A stretch of 64,000 nt of DNA, from positions 186,001-250,000 of the forward strand of contig NZ_POYJ01000001.1 of assembly GCF_002895435.1 (NCBI RefSeq). Direction: 5' to 3'. A program made the position numbers and the translations under genes. Of the stretch, positions 48,001 to 56,319 are shown piece by piece (the stretch's first letter is position 1; each line of letters opens with the position of its first letter). Source of the DNA: Aquimarina sediminis. GTDB lineage: Bacteria > Bacteroidota > Bacteroidia > Flavobacteriales > Flavobacteriaceae. The notes beneath the pieces were generated by a model. That model was not told where the DNA came from. It made no database searches and saw only the letters and a list, made by a program, of their open reading frames with translations.

Positions 48001-49578
48001 CAAGTTTCAATTTCTGAGTGTAAAAATGAATCCTTTGATTTTGATGTGAATTCTGTAGTAAAACAAAGCCTAAAGGCTAATTTTACTGTATATACTGATA
48101 TAATTGGGGATGTAATGAATGGTATTGAATCCCTAATTAGTCAACCGCATGGATGTTTTGAGCAGACTTCCTCCAGTACATATCCAAATATATTAGTGTT
48201 AAAATACCTTAATGAAACAGGTAAGATCAATCCTGAGGTAAGGTCCAAGGCTATGAAATATATAAAAGATGGGTACAAGAGACTAATTAGTTTTGAAACC
48301 AAAGAAAATGGTTTTGAGTGGTTTGGATCAACACCTCCTCATGAAACATTAACAGCTTATGGGATACTCGAATTTACAGAAATGAAAGAAATCTATTCCA
48401 AAGTAGATCAAGAAATGATCAATAGGAGTGTAACATGGCTAATGAACCGTAAAGATGGAAAAGGAGGGTTCAAAAAAAGTAAAGAAGGATATGATAGTTT
48501 TACCAGTTCTCCAAAAGATGTTGCCGATGCATATATCGTTTATGCAATTAGTGAATCTGGTATTAAAGTGGCTATAGAAAAAGAATATTTAGCTACTTAT
48601 ACTAAAGCATTAAAAAGTTATGATACCTATAGAATGGCATTATTGGCTGCGGCAAGCTTTAATTTTAATAAACCAGAAAAAGGGTATCGTTTATTGAGAG
48701 AAATTGAAAAAAATATTGAGAAATATGGCTTTAAAGGACTACCAGTTACCAGTACCATTACACGTTCATATGGAAACGCCAAAAATATTGAAACAGTTGC
48801 ATTTACCCTTTTAGCTCTAATGAAAGTAACCGATAGAAATGAAACGTTGATATCGAAAGGTATAGAGCATCTTGTAAGCCAGCGTAAAGGGGGAAGGTTT
48901 GGATCTACACAGTCTACAGCGATGGCTCTTAAAGCTTTGATCACATATACGCAGTCTCAAAAAAGAAAACTGATTGATCAAAATCAAATGGTAAAACTTA
49001 TCATTAATGGGAAAGAGTTGAAGAAGGGATTAAAAGTCAATGAAAAAGGAAAGGTTGTTATAAATGATTTAAATACTCATATAAGAGAAGGAAAACAAAC
49101 AATTGAAGTTCGATTTGCTAACCCCAAAAGCACTTTCTCGTATGAAATGAATGTTGGATGGGATAGCTCCTTACCAGATACATCACCTCAGTGCCAGTTA
49201 CAACTTAAGACAACTATTGAGGAGGGGCAATATAAAGTTGGCGATAATATAAGAATGACTATCGAGGTCAATAATAAATCTGTAAAAGGAATTGGTATGC
49301 CAATGGCAATAGTAGGTATACCATCAGGTACAACTACACAACCATGGCAGCTCAAAGAACTATTAGAAAGAAAAGAAGTTGCTTTTCTTGAGATTTCAGA
49401 AAATTATTTGATACTGTACTGGAGAGAATTTTCTGCTTCTGAGCATAAAACAATCACCTTGGATCTTAAAGCTGATATTGCAGGAAGTTATCAGGCACCT
49501 GCAAGTACTGCGTATCAATACTATGCAGATGAGTATAAGCATTGGATTCCTGGTAATCGGGTTGAAATAGAGAAGTAG
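45007..49578 (+). CDS. Alpha-2-macroglobulin-like thioester protein with an inserted SusC-type plug domain
   Basis: 1523 residues with an N-terminal signal or anchor helix (about 9-28) and no lipobox. Domains: MG2-type beta domain near the start (IYTQTDRPFYFPGETIWFKS); further macroglobulin domains; a CarboxypepD_reg-like domain at about 535-615; a SusC plug domain at about 655-782 (ECVVMAYGIQERK, LQGRVGGVNII, INIRGSASISG, YIIDGIPIS, VLKGATATSLYGSQGHNG, VVVIATK); the A2M domain (TIYWNPVVQTDGNGEA); the thioester motif GCFEQ with C1050 and Q1053; the alpha-helical thioester domain; and a C-terminal receptor-like beta domain. A2M proteins trap proteases covalently. Here the plug may seat in the barrel of the upstream gene. 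No PBP1C gene is adjacent. Confidence 0.87.
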   Translation: MATYIHKTSTILFIVTLGIISISFTVSTMNQKIIEDIYTQTDRPFYFPGETIWFKSYIVDETHKITTVSDLMYAELISPKGTVVKKLKIGIHHGYAYGNFDTKSDWVGGIYTIKMYTHWMHNYGEEAYFTKKIVIQKVIQPKVLLKLKFEKEGYGKSSTVTANFEAKDLKNNPLSGREISYNVAVKGKIVHTEKITTDTEGIANPTFILPKDLSTIDAVLTVLIPYNGSTESISRSIPIVLDTVDLQFFPESGKVIAGTVNTIAFKALNEFGKPVDIAGDVLDEEGKIITSYTSYHDGMGDFKLYAKPGMTYYTRITAPFTSEKRIQLPKVYDQGVNFSATIDSSHVTIGVFSTLNQKLQLEVANASTILLKKEVDKDQKVLVIPTTNFPIGITRFTIFDSLHIPLAERLVFLNNHKQLNIHISTDKESYETREKVTVHIKTTDANKQSIPANLSMAVVDNKLLSFADDKQDDILSYFLMSSELQGKIHKPVFYFDQKEPKAAKALDYVMLTHGWRTYLDTDLITKNNAVFLPEQRVIQKGKVVDKKGRPVKAHLMLFDKDGNKVLVFDTNDNGEYVYKLGERRNYILIAYTDDDQSLHIVDTSDKNRSSVNNTIGNASADDTKVEGFRGIQQPLKKIIKKKATASVTLDESSAQLEECVVMAYGIQERKIKSGSVTYLTEKEINTSTDIAQILQGRVGGVNIINADGIYGNTAKINIRGSASISGDSQPLYIIDGIPISSEIMQNIDTARIESVTVLKGATATSLYGSQGHNGVVVIATKQRKYFNDWGMKKLNNAKFNNYAYYLIDNSIPLTNYIQKRFYTPVYDSKSIPEERIDFRKTIYWNPVVQTDGNGEAAVSFYNSDAITSFKITTEGVGYNGLIGRMDKEYSTKKSLHIDFKAPNYMALNDTVVLPITIQNESKKTLEVALDVELPEEILLLEKTAKKIKINPNATILKHITIVPINKGENKRIIASVNAGAYSDTVNKEVVIVSPYFPTQVSISECKNESFDFDVNSVVKQSLKANFTVYTDIIGDVMNGIESLISQPHGCFEQTSSSTYPNILVLKYLNETGKINPEVRSKAMKYIKDGYKRLISFETKENGFEWFGSTPPHETLTAYGILEFTEMKEIYSKVDQEMINRSVTWLMNRKDGKGGFKKSKEGYDSFTSSPKDVADAYIVYAISESGIKVAIEKEYLATYTKALKSYDTYRMALLAAASFNFNKPEKGYRLLREIEKNIEKYGFKGLPVTSTITRSYGNAKNIETVAFTLLALMKVTDRNETLISKGIEHLVSQRKGGRFGSTQSTAMALKALITYTQSQKRKLIDQNQMVKLIINGKELKKGLKVNEKGKVVINDLNTHIREGKQTIEVRFANPKSTFSYEMNVGWDSSLPDTSPQCQLQLKTTIEEGQYKVGDNIRMTIEVNNKSVKGIGMPMAIVGIPSGTTTQPWQLKELLERKEVAFLEISENYLILYWREFSASEHKTITLDLKADIAGSYQAPASTAYQYYADEYKHWIPGNRVEIEK

Positions 49579-49758
49579 ATATTAGCTTGCGAGTTTTTTA
49601 AGAGTGGATAATATACTGTTTTGTCTTAAGAGCATAATTATATGGACTATTAGAGTAATATGGTGAAGTAATCCATTAATAACTTACTTATACAAGCTGA
49701 TGATTCTATATCGCGCAAATACAGAATAATTCACTAACCCACCAAAGCATAGAAATAT

Positions 49759-50004
49759 ATGGATGTTATTATCAAACATATAGAAATTATAGAACGTATG
49801 GATCAACTTATTCGTTTACAAGCTACGGGATCACCTGATGAGTTTGCATTACGATTAGGAATTTCAAGAACAAAACTCTATCGCATGCTTAAAATCATAA
49901 AAAGATTAAACGCTCCGATTGCTTATGACACGCCAATGCAAAGCTATATATATACAGAAACTGTAAAGTTTAGTTTTGGATTTTATACACAAAGCATTAG
50001 TTGA
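49759..50004 (+). CDS. Small helix-turn-helix protein
   Basis: 81 residues with a predicted helix-turn-helix: ATGSPDEFALRLGISRTKLYRMLKII, close to the DNA-binding helices of MerR/AraC-type or Xre-like regulators. The first 20 residues form another helix; the last 25 are a short beta tail. Too short for a ligand domain. It follows the plug/A2M operon by 180 bases and could regulate nearby genes, but this is not shown. A hairpin terminator follows. Confidence 0.72.
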   Translation: MDVIIKHIEIIERMDQLIRLQATGSPDEFALRLGISRTKLYRMLKIIKRLNAPIAYDTPMQSYIYTETVKFSFGFYTQSIS

Positions 50005-50019
50005 AAGAATAAAAATATA

Positions 50020-50051
50020 GGCTCTATTGTCTTTATAGGAGCAATAGAGCC
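50020..50051. terminator. Terminator hairpin between convergent genes
   Basis: GGCTCTATTG (50020-50029) and CAATAGAGCC (50042-50051) form a perfect 10-bp stem around a 12-base loop, between the HTH gene and the convergent zincin gene. Confidence 0.75.
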
Positions 50052-50076
50052 AATATTTTAAATGGTATAGATAATT

Positions 50077-50823
50077 TTAAATGTTAAACCCAGGATTGGT
50101 ATTAAATGCATTATTATGAACTGATCTGGCACGATTACGAGCCATATTTCTAATAGCACTTGTAGTGCGTGTACCATCTACGGCAAACCACCATAAGTAT
50201 AATACTTCATACATATTGGCACCTTCAAAAGCCCAGTTGGTATCACATGATGCTGCTCTCGGGCAGCCACTACCACCATTGTGACTTTTACCACCATTAT
50301 GACGAGCTTCATGTAGTAAAGTTCCTGCTCTGGTAACGACATCAAAACTGTAGAAATACGGGATATACAATTCTACTCTGCTTCCATAGGCCCAACCAGC
50401 CCAATCTCCAGGATTAGAACCAGGTTTATAACATAGTGCCTGCAAACGACCTATATTGTTAGCAGTATATGGATATCCCCATCGTAAAGCGTTTCCGCTA
50501 TAATCACCGGTATTAGTCGCATAATCTTCAGCAGAATAGGTGAGAAGGTATAATGCGGCAAATGTACGTGCCAAAGGACGATCCAGATTACATGGATCAT
50601 AATAACCAAAACCACTATCCCAATCCTTTCTTCGCATATTAAGAACATCCCACCAATGGTCTACACGTGCTTGATTACATAAACCACTGGCGTATACAGA
50701 GCTCCCATCGGCTACATTATCATGAGGGGGTATTGTACAGGTCTGCTGTGAATGTACAGTAGTAAGTGTACAAAAAATAAAGATTCCGATTATTAGATTT
50801 ATTTTTTGATATATTGTTTTCAT
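50077..50823 (-). CDS. Secreted metzincin-like zinc protease candidate
   Basis: 248 residues with a signal peptide (GIFIFCTLTTVHSQQ). The motif LLHEARHNGGKSH fits the metzincin pattern HExxHxxGxxH exactly (H171, E172, H175, G178, H181). A methionine follows at FEGANMYEV, which may be the Met-turn. Six or more cysteines suggest disulfides and an extracytoplasmic place. I do not recognise the rest (WWDVLNMRRKDWDSG, TGDYSGNALRWGYPY), so the family may be undescribed. It overlaps the stop of the upstream lipoprotein gene by one base (TAATG), so the two are coupled. Confidence 0.7.
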   Translation of the reverse strand: MKTIYQKINLIIGIFIFCTLTTVHSQQTCTIPPHDNVADGSSVYASGLCNQARVDHWWDVLNMRRKDWDSGFGYYDPCNLDRPLARTFAALYLLTYSAEDYATNTGDYSGNALRWGYPYTANNIGRLQALCYKPGSNPGDWAGWAYGSRVELYIPYFYSFDVVTRAGTLLHEARHNGGKSHNGGSGCPRAASCDTNWAFEGANMYEVLYLWWFAVDGTRTTSAIRNMARNRARSVHNNAFNTNPGFNI

Positions 50824-51596
50824 TATTGTTCAATTTTTGGTGATTCGGTATTGTTATTTCTAGGAAAATCGAATTTATCAGGCATTTCGGGATGTTTTAC
50901 CTTTTTTATATCCGTAGTACTTGTCGTTACATACCAGTGTTCTTCTTTTGGTAACCGCTCTAGTAGTTTTTTTGTTTTTTCTTCTTGATTTCCAAAAGGA
51001 GAATGTAAATAGCCTCGAGTTGCCATTTGGCGAACTGTTAAATCATTATGACCGATGAGTTTAGTAAGTAGTTTTTCTGCACTTGCAATACTATCTTTGG
51101 CTAAAAGAGAAATACCTTCGACTGCTGTGATACGAATTACGATTTCATCCTGTTGCGTATTGATCTCTGCATTTTCAGGAAATTGATCTTTTGGAATCCT
51201 TTCGCTTGCTATCATATTAAGATAATCCAATGAAGCTTCAGAACGTATCTGTTTTATTGCTTCAACGATCATAGTACGATACAAATAATGTTCGAGAGCA
51301 ATTTCTTTGTATCCCTTATATAAGATTTGTGCAACTTCGGGATTCGCCCGTAAATGGGTTAATGAATTTTGATACTTTTCTTCAGCATCTTTTCCAAATC
51401 CCATAGATACTTTAAGGTGTTCTTTTATGAGTTTGCCATCTGGTGTATTTGGAAAAACTGCATCTACTCTTGTCGTAGAAGAACTATCAACTGATAAGCT
51501 TGAAGAAGGTTCCTGATCACTACTTTGACAACCAGTAATACCAAAGGTACATATGGCTAGTACAAACCCTAGAATGGGTTTAAAAAAATAATTCAT
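50823..51596 (-). CDS. HEAT-like-repeat lipoprotein
   Basis: 257 residues. Lipobox FGITGCQSSD followed by a serine-rich linker, then helices that look like HEAT/ARM repeats (VIRITAVEGISLLAKDS, LTVRQMATRGYLHS) up to about residue 200 and a charged C-terminal tail. HEAT-like repeats bind proteins. It is cotranscribed and translationally coupled with the secreted zincin candidate, so it may be its inhibitor, chaperone or anchor. The 299-base upstream region has several short hairpins. Confidence 0.65.
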   Translation of the reverse strand: MNYFFKPILGFVLAICTFGITGCQSSDQEPSSSLSVDSSSTTRVDAVFPNTPDGKLIKEHLKVSMGFGKDAEEKYQNSLTHLRANPEVAQILYKGYKEIALEHYLYRTMIVEAIKQIRSEASLDYLNMIASERIPKDQFPENAEINTQQDEIVIRITAVEGISLLAKDSIASAEKLLTKLIGHNDLTVRQMATRGYLHSPFGNQEEKTKKLLERLPKEEHWYVTTSTTDIKKVKHPEMPDKFDFPRNNNTESPKIEQ

Positions 51597-51643
51597 AGTG
51601 TAAAAATTAGTTAGATGTATGAGTTTACAGGGGGATATATCAA

Positions 51644-51780
51644 GGGCAATGCCCAGGTGAACCGACGATAGGGTATCGCTAAGAATGATATAAAGATATA
51701 GAATGTAGTTTGTAAATATAAGGGGTGAATACCCTGTTTTATATAGTTAAATGACTAATTTATGAACCCCAAGCTTTGGG
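51644..51780 (-). promoter_or_regulatory. Leader region with three short hairpins
   Basis: GGGC-AAT-GCCC (51644-51654), CGATA-GGG-TATCG (51666-51678) and CCCAA-GCT-TTGGG (51768-51780) lie upstream of the lipoprotein/zincin operon. This is unusually GC-rich structure for the region and could be part of an RNA leader. Confidence 0.4.
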
Positions 51781-51895
51781 TATTAAGCCTTTAATAGTAC
51801 TCATGCTAGATCAAGAAGAGGTACAAAAGATGAATACTTAATAGCAAACAATAGAAGGTCAGGCTTTCTTTTATCCTATGAATTACGAATTCATA

Positions 51896-52381
51896 CTAAT
51901 AATACAATCCATTATCCAATATAGATTGTATTGCTTTTTTTTCGTGCTCAATTAATAAGTTATATTTTTTAGCATCTGTAGTACTCTCTACACCCGTAAA
52001 ATTCATGTTATAATCCTTTAATATTTCTTTAAATATTAATTTTACTCTTTCCAGATGATAGTCTGAGGTGATTATGGTTAATTTTTTATTTTGATGATTT
52101 GATAGTATTGGTTTTATTTTTACTGCGTCATCTACGGTGTTCTGTGACAGCGCAGATTCTAGAAAATCATTTTCGTATAGTCCACAACCAATTAGATATT
52201 CTTTGGCATAAAAAGCATGAGGTTTCTTTGCAGTATTAAAATGAGAACCCCAACCTCCTGTGCATAATACCAATTTACCTTTGGAGAATATTTTTTTACA
52301 ATGGTCTAATCTATTTTTTGAGATATCGCTTAACTCTCCACTAGGTGAATTTGGAGATCCCAGAACAATCAAAATTTCCAT
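51896..52381 (-). CDS. YdcF/DUF218-family protein
   Basis: 161 residues of the DUF218 fold: ILIVLGSPNSPSGELSDIS at the start (LGxx.. loop), VLCTGGWGSHFN and TIITSDYHLERVKLIF at the end, with the conserved acid in NTVDDAVK. Members bind nucleotide-like cofactors (YdcF) or act in envelope polysaccharide synthesis (ElyC); this one has no membrane helix. It overlaps rlmF by 13 bases and is co-transcribed with it. Confidence 0.83.
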   Translation of the reverse strand: MEILIVLGSPNSPSGELSDISKNRLDHCKKIFSKGKLVLCTGGWGSHFNTAKKPHAFYAKEYLIGCGLYENDFLESALSQNTVDDAVKIKPILSNHQNKKLTIITSDYHLERVKLIFKEILKDYNMNFTGVESTTDAKKYNLLIEHEKKAIQSILDNGLYY

Positions 52382-53223
52382 GCTATAAATCTACTTTTTT
52401 TATTTCCTTGTGTCATTTCTATGGTCTTATGAGTAGCTTTCAGTTTATTCAATTGTTTGTAGATTTTTGGCAGGTTTTCTTTTTTGGATACTAAAGAAGT
52501 AAACCAACCTACTTGAGTTTTAAAAGCTATGCTTTGTTTGATCATTCGCTTAATAAATAAAGCTTCTCCGCCGTTGCACCATAATTCATTGGCTTGTCCA
52601 CCAAAGTTTAGTTCTAATGATTTTGATACTTCGAGGTTTCTTAGTTTTCTAAGTGTTCCTTTTGTAGCCATTTCTTTAGAGCTATGAAATGGAGGATTAC
52701 ACATAGTAAAATGGTAATATTCTGTAGGTGCAATAATACCATCAAATATTTGTGCATTATCTTTTTGGTGTCTTATTTCAATTTTGTTTTGAAGGGTAGG
52801 AGATGCCTTTACATTTGTTTTGGCTGAGGCTACAGAAGTAGCATTTATATCTGTGCCAACCATTTGCCAATCATAGATCTGAGCTCCTAGTATGGGATAG
52901 ATACAATTAGCGCCAACACCTATGTCTAACCCAATAATATTTGTTTGGAGATTATCATTATTTAATAAATCAGCTATATGATGTATATAATCTGCTCTCC
53001 CTGGTATAGGTGGGCATAAATAATTTTCGGGGATATTCCAATCTACGATATGATAGTGATGTTTTAGGATTGCTTTGTTTAATTGTACGATAGCAGTATT
53101 ATCTGCAAAATTAATGCTTTTAGTACCATAAGAATTTACAAAAACATGTTTTGTTAGTTCTGGGTGGGTAGTGCACAAAGCTTCAAAATTATAAGGTTTG
53201 TTATGAATGTTTTTTGGATGCAA
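52369..53223 (-). CDS. rlmF: 23S rRNA (adenine-1618-N6)-methyltransferase
   Basis: 284-residue SAM-dependent methyltransferase that modifies A1618 of 23S rRNA. The N-terminus HPKNIHNKPYNFEALCTTHP and the segment CPPIPGRADYIHHIADLL are typical of RlmF; the SAM site has IGLDIGVGANCIYPI and the catalytic motif is CNPPFHSSKEM. No ATG precedes the conserved start, so TTG at 53223-53221 is the likely initiator. Followed by the overlapping ydcF-like gene. Confidence 0.92.
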   Translation of the reverse strand: MHPKNIHNKPYNFEALCTTHPELTKHVFVNSYGTKSINFADNTAIVQLNKAILKHHYHIVDWNIPENYLCPPIPGRADYIHHIADLLNNDNLQTNIIGLDIGVGANCIYPILGAQIYDWQMVGTDINATSVASAKTNVKASPTLQNKIEIRHQKDNAQIFDGIIAPTEYYHFTMCNPPFHSSKEMATKGTLRKLRNLEVSKSLELNFGGQANELWCNGGEALFIKRMIKQSIAFKTQVGWFTSLVSKKENLPKIYKQLNKLKATHKTIEMTQGNKKSRFIAWKF

Positions 53224-53531
53224 AATATGATCTCTGAATTAAACTTAAATAGAGTTGTAAAGATACAGACACTTTTTTGGTTTTAACTGATTAAACTACA
53301 AACGAAAAAAATACTGATGGAATGATTTTTGGTATGGACTATCCAATAGACTCCAAATTACATAAATGTATAGAAAGTTATACCTAAACAGATAAAAAAT
53401 GTTAAACAATTTTGCCCGATTTCAAAAAATGAAACTCCCTTAGTCTATTATTGCAGATAACTCTATTTACTAATAAAGATTTATTGTGTTTGATAATAGA
53501 AATACGATAGATAACAAAATAATATGTTGCA
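53224..53531. other. 308-base divergent intergenic region
   Basis: AT-rich, no gene or stable hairpin seen. It should hold promoters for rlmF (minus) and the helical protein at 53532 (plus), but only a one-mismatch -7 box (TATTATTG at about 53448-53455) was found. Confidence 0.35.
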
Positions 53532-54260
53532 ATGTCAAAAGAAAACTACGACACAAAATTATCGTCTATAGAAGCCTTATCAAAAAGGGAAATAAGGTTT
53601 CCTAAAAAACCTATCGACATTTATTTACAAGAATCAGAAAACTTGTTTATCTGGATACAAAAGGATAAAAGAGAACTTATTAAAAGAGGATTGGATTGGA
53701 ATACTTATGTTTTGGATTTACCTATTCGATATGAAGCATGTAGATATGCCCAAGCACTTTGGGTAAAAGAAGATCATGATAGAAAAGAAGCAGTAGAGGT
53801 ATGGAAAGAAGAAGCCCCAAAAGCATATAGCTATAGAAGTGATTTATTGGCTGATTTGGTTTTTGTTTTTCGTAATAATCCCGATTTATTGGCTAAAGTA
53901 TGCACTATAAATAATAGGTGCAGAAGTATTGATATTGTACAAGATTTGAGAGATATAAGTGTATTGGGTAAAGCATGTGCAGTAGAGTTGGCTAGAGTTA
54001 AATACGATTTAAGAAATTTTAATATTGCAGAGCAAAAATCTGAAAACCTTACAGAGTTACTAATAAGATCTAATGGAGATATCTCATCCACTTCTAGAAC
54101 CAAAGAATTAAGAGATAGAGCCTATACCCATCTTAAGGAAGCTGTTGACGAAATTAGAGAAACAGGTAAATACATATTTAGAAAAAAAACAGAACGACAT
54201 AAAGGGTACTGTCAATACAAAAATCAGGAGGAATCCTTGGAACCACAATGGATTATGTAA
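53532..54260 (+). CDS. Uncharacterised all-helical protein
   Basis: 242 residues, predicted to be entirely alpha-helical and rich in charged residues, with AYTHLKEAVDEIRETGKY near the end. It resembles a group of uncharacterised Bacteroidota proteins of about this length with the same ending; I recall them without any known function. No signal peptide. Transcribed alone. Two cysteine clusters (AKVCTINNRC and AKACAVEL) are not spaced like a metal site. Confidence 0.62.
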   Translation: MSKENYDTKLSSIEALSKREIRFPKKPIDIYLQESENLFIWIQKDKRELIKRGLDWNTYVLDLPIRYEACRYAQALWVKEDHDRKEAVEVWKEEAPKAYSYRSDLLADLVFVFRNNPDLLAKVCTINNRCRSIDIVQDLRDISVLGKACAVELARVKYDLRNFNIAEQKSENLTELLIRSNGDISSTSRTKELRDRAYTHLKEAVDEIRETGKYIFRKKTERHKGYCQYKNQEESLEPQWIM

Positions 54261-54538
54261 AGTATTATGGTAATTGCAAGAAATGACAGATATTAAAAAG
54301 ACAATAGCTTCGCTAAATTATGAAAGAGGTTGATTTCTGTTAATAACTTAATAGTTCTCTATGAGATAATATCAATAATCATAATATATTAGCACCCATT
54401 TTGCGACGAGTAGCCCCTTGAGTAAAAACATTTTTTTAATTTCGATAACCAAGGTTACAAAATTAATCTGTATATTATAAAGGTTAACAAAAAAAGTACA
54501 TTTTAAAAGGGGTTTAGAATAGCATATGTGTACATATT

Positions 54539-54988
54539 ATGGGATATATAAAAGATTCTCCTTTCTACAAAGATGCAATACATGAATTTGAATATTCTTG
54601 TGGCACCTATTATTTGTTTGATACTTTTGTGGTAGCAGAGATTAAAGAAGGCATAACATATACATGGGATGATCACGCTAAACCAATTGTTGAAGAGTTA
54701 ACTCATCTCTATGATCAAAATGGAGAGAATATTGTATATATATCTAATCGAGTTCATTTGTATTCTGTAAAACCCAGTGATTGGATTAAGTTTTTTAGTA
54801 ACAACTATAAACTTAAAGCATATGCTATCGTTAGTTATACGCAGAGGGGGTTTCTAAATTCGTTAATCGAAAAACTTTTTATGAGGAATAATTTTAAGAG
54901 CTTTGATAATCTAGAAGATGCCATTATTTGGGCAAAAAGCCTTACTCAAAAACCTGAAATAGATAGCAAAGATGAGAGAAGTGCTTAA
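54539..54988 (+). CDS. SpoIIAA-like/STAS-type small protein
   Basis: 149 residues. The segments YYLFDTFVVAEIKEGITYTWD, IVYISNRVHLYSVKPSDW and FDNLEDAIIWAKSL match the pattern of SpoIIAA-like (STAS-related) domains found singly in flavobacteria. The first 20 residues include one cysteine, YSCGTYY. No signal peptide, so cytoplasmic. Function unknown. The 278 bases before it hold no gene. Confidence 0.6.
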   Translation: MGYIKDSPFYKDAIHEFEYSCGTYYLFDTFVVAEIKEGITYTWDDHAKPIVEELTHLYDQNGENIVYISNRVHLYSVKPSDWIKFFSNNYKLKAYAIVSYTQRGFLNSLIEKLFMRNNFKSFDNLEDAIIWAKSLTQKPEIDSKDERSA

Positions 54989-55028
54989 AACATTCTCTTA
55001 TTTATCAAATATTAGAATACATTAAGTA

Positions 55029-55799
55029 CTAAGAATCAACTTTTTCTGCATTGTAGTAAGTACCAAAAATTTTATCCCAGATTATAGTATAAAAGCCAAA
55101 ATTGTATTTTGAATGTTCATGATGATCTCTATGAAAGATATTATTACCAAATAATAATACCTGCTTATTTGATGATGTGTTTAAGTGAGCAAGTACACCA
55201 ATAAACCAATTGAATAACAAAAAGAAAGTAAAACTGTAGAAGTTAAGAGAAACCAAGAACGGGAGTATCGTTAAAATAAGACCAAAAGATAATGCTTCTA
55301 TAGGGTGCATAACATAGAGACTGATTTCATTAAAGCTATAATGTCGGTGATGCTCTTCATGAATAAGTCTAAATGGCCATACATAATGAGAAGCGTAGTG
55401 AAAGACATACATTACAAAATCTACTACCACAAAAAGCAATACAAAATCTCTTACAACATGATCTTGAGTAAAGATAATTTTAGAATTGACAAAAAGTAAA
55501 TATCCCGGGATAGCAACAATCACATTGATTAACATAATACCAATAGCAAGTATCACATCTTTCTTTTCAATGGGAAGCTTTTTATGTTTGTAAAAAGAAG
55601 ACCAAAAATAGCTGATTAGAATAGTGCATAAAAACATAGCTACATTTGCAAATAATAGCATACCCCAAAAAATAAATGGGTTTTGTAAATCATTAAGAAA
55701 GTCTTGCACCATCATTATTATCAGCATTATGCATACAACATACAAAGCTACTAGAATTTTTGCGTACTTAAAATTATTTATTTCCAAAGAAAACGTCAT
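55029..55799 (-). CDS. Fatty-acid hydroxylase / sterol desaturase family membrane protein
   Basis: 256 residues with about six membrane helices. The di-iron histidine clusters are HYASHYVWP, LIHEEHHRHY and FHRDHHEHSKYNFGFY, the full eight-histidine set of the FAH superfamily. Bacterial members hydroxylate or desaturate lipids or hopanoid/carotenoid-like molecules. The substrate cannot be told; the membrane layout fits an inner-membrane lipid-modifying enzyme. Convergent with the SpoIIAA-like gene. Confidence 0.9.
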   Translation of the reverse strand: MTFSLEINNFKYAKILVALYVVCIMLIIMMVQDFLNDLQNPFIFWGMLLFANVAMFLCTILISYFWSSFYKHKKLPIEKKDVILAIGIMLINVIVAIPGYLLFVNSKIIFTQDHVVRDFVLLFVVVDFVMYVFHYASHYVWPFRLIHEEHHRHYSFNEISLYVMHPIEALSFGLILTILPFLVSLNFYSFTFFLLFNWFIGVLAHLNTSSNKQVLLFGNNIFHRDHHEHSKYNFGFYTIIWDKIFGTYYNAEKVDS

Positions 55800-55924
55800 T
55801 GTGGTGGGGTAATATTAGAGAATATGTAGGCCAGGAAAAGTAAGTGATTTGTTATCGATTGTATCTATAAAAACTATATAAAAAAGCTAAAATAACCTTA
55901 CATTTGAGAATAGATAGTTATGAT

Positions 55925-56317
55925 ATGACAACATTTACAATAAAGGATGAAACCGTTACTGGAGATATCTTAAATGAATTAAGAATAAAAGTCGCCAATG
56001 AACGGATAACCATAAAAGATATTATTACTGCCAGAGTAGAATCTGAGGTAGAATCATATAATAATAAGTTACCAGAATATTTTAAAGGATTAATACAGCC
56101 CTCTGAAGCTGAAAAAACACTTAATGGATTTAAAATAAAGGACAAAAAGAAAATCGATGTAGAAAAACAGGTGTTTGTAGCCTTGGATGCTTTTCAAAAA
56201 AACGGATATTTTGTGCTGGTCGATAACCAACAGGCAGAAACCTTAGAAGAAGAAGTGCTATTAAGTAAGACAACTACAGTGAGTTTTGTGAAACTAACGC
56301 CATTAGTAGGGGGGTAA
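55925..56317 (+). CDS. Uncharacterised partner of the DUF4132 protein
   Basis: 130 residues from the ATG at 55925 (a TTG at 55904 is less likely). Starts MTTFTIKDETVTGDILNEL and ends SFVKLTPLVGG; helical middle with ARVESEVESYNNKLPEYFKG. Not recognised. Its gene ends 2 bases before the DUF4132 gene, so the two are cotranscribed and probably form one complex. I have seen such small proteins beside DUF4132 genes in other Bacteroidota, without known function. Confidence 0.65.
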   Translation: MTTFTIKDETVTGDILNELRIKVANERITIKDIITARVESEVESYNNKLPEYFKGLIQPSEAEKTLNGFKIKDKKKIDVEKQVFVALDAFQKNGYFVLVDNQQAETLEEEVLLSKTTTVSFVKLTPLVGG

Positions 56318-56319
56318 AT

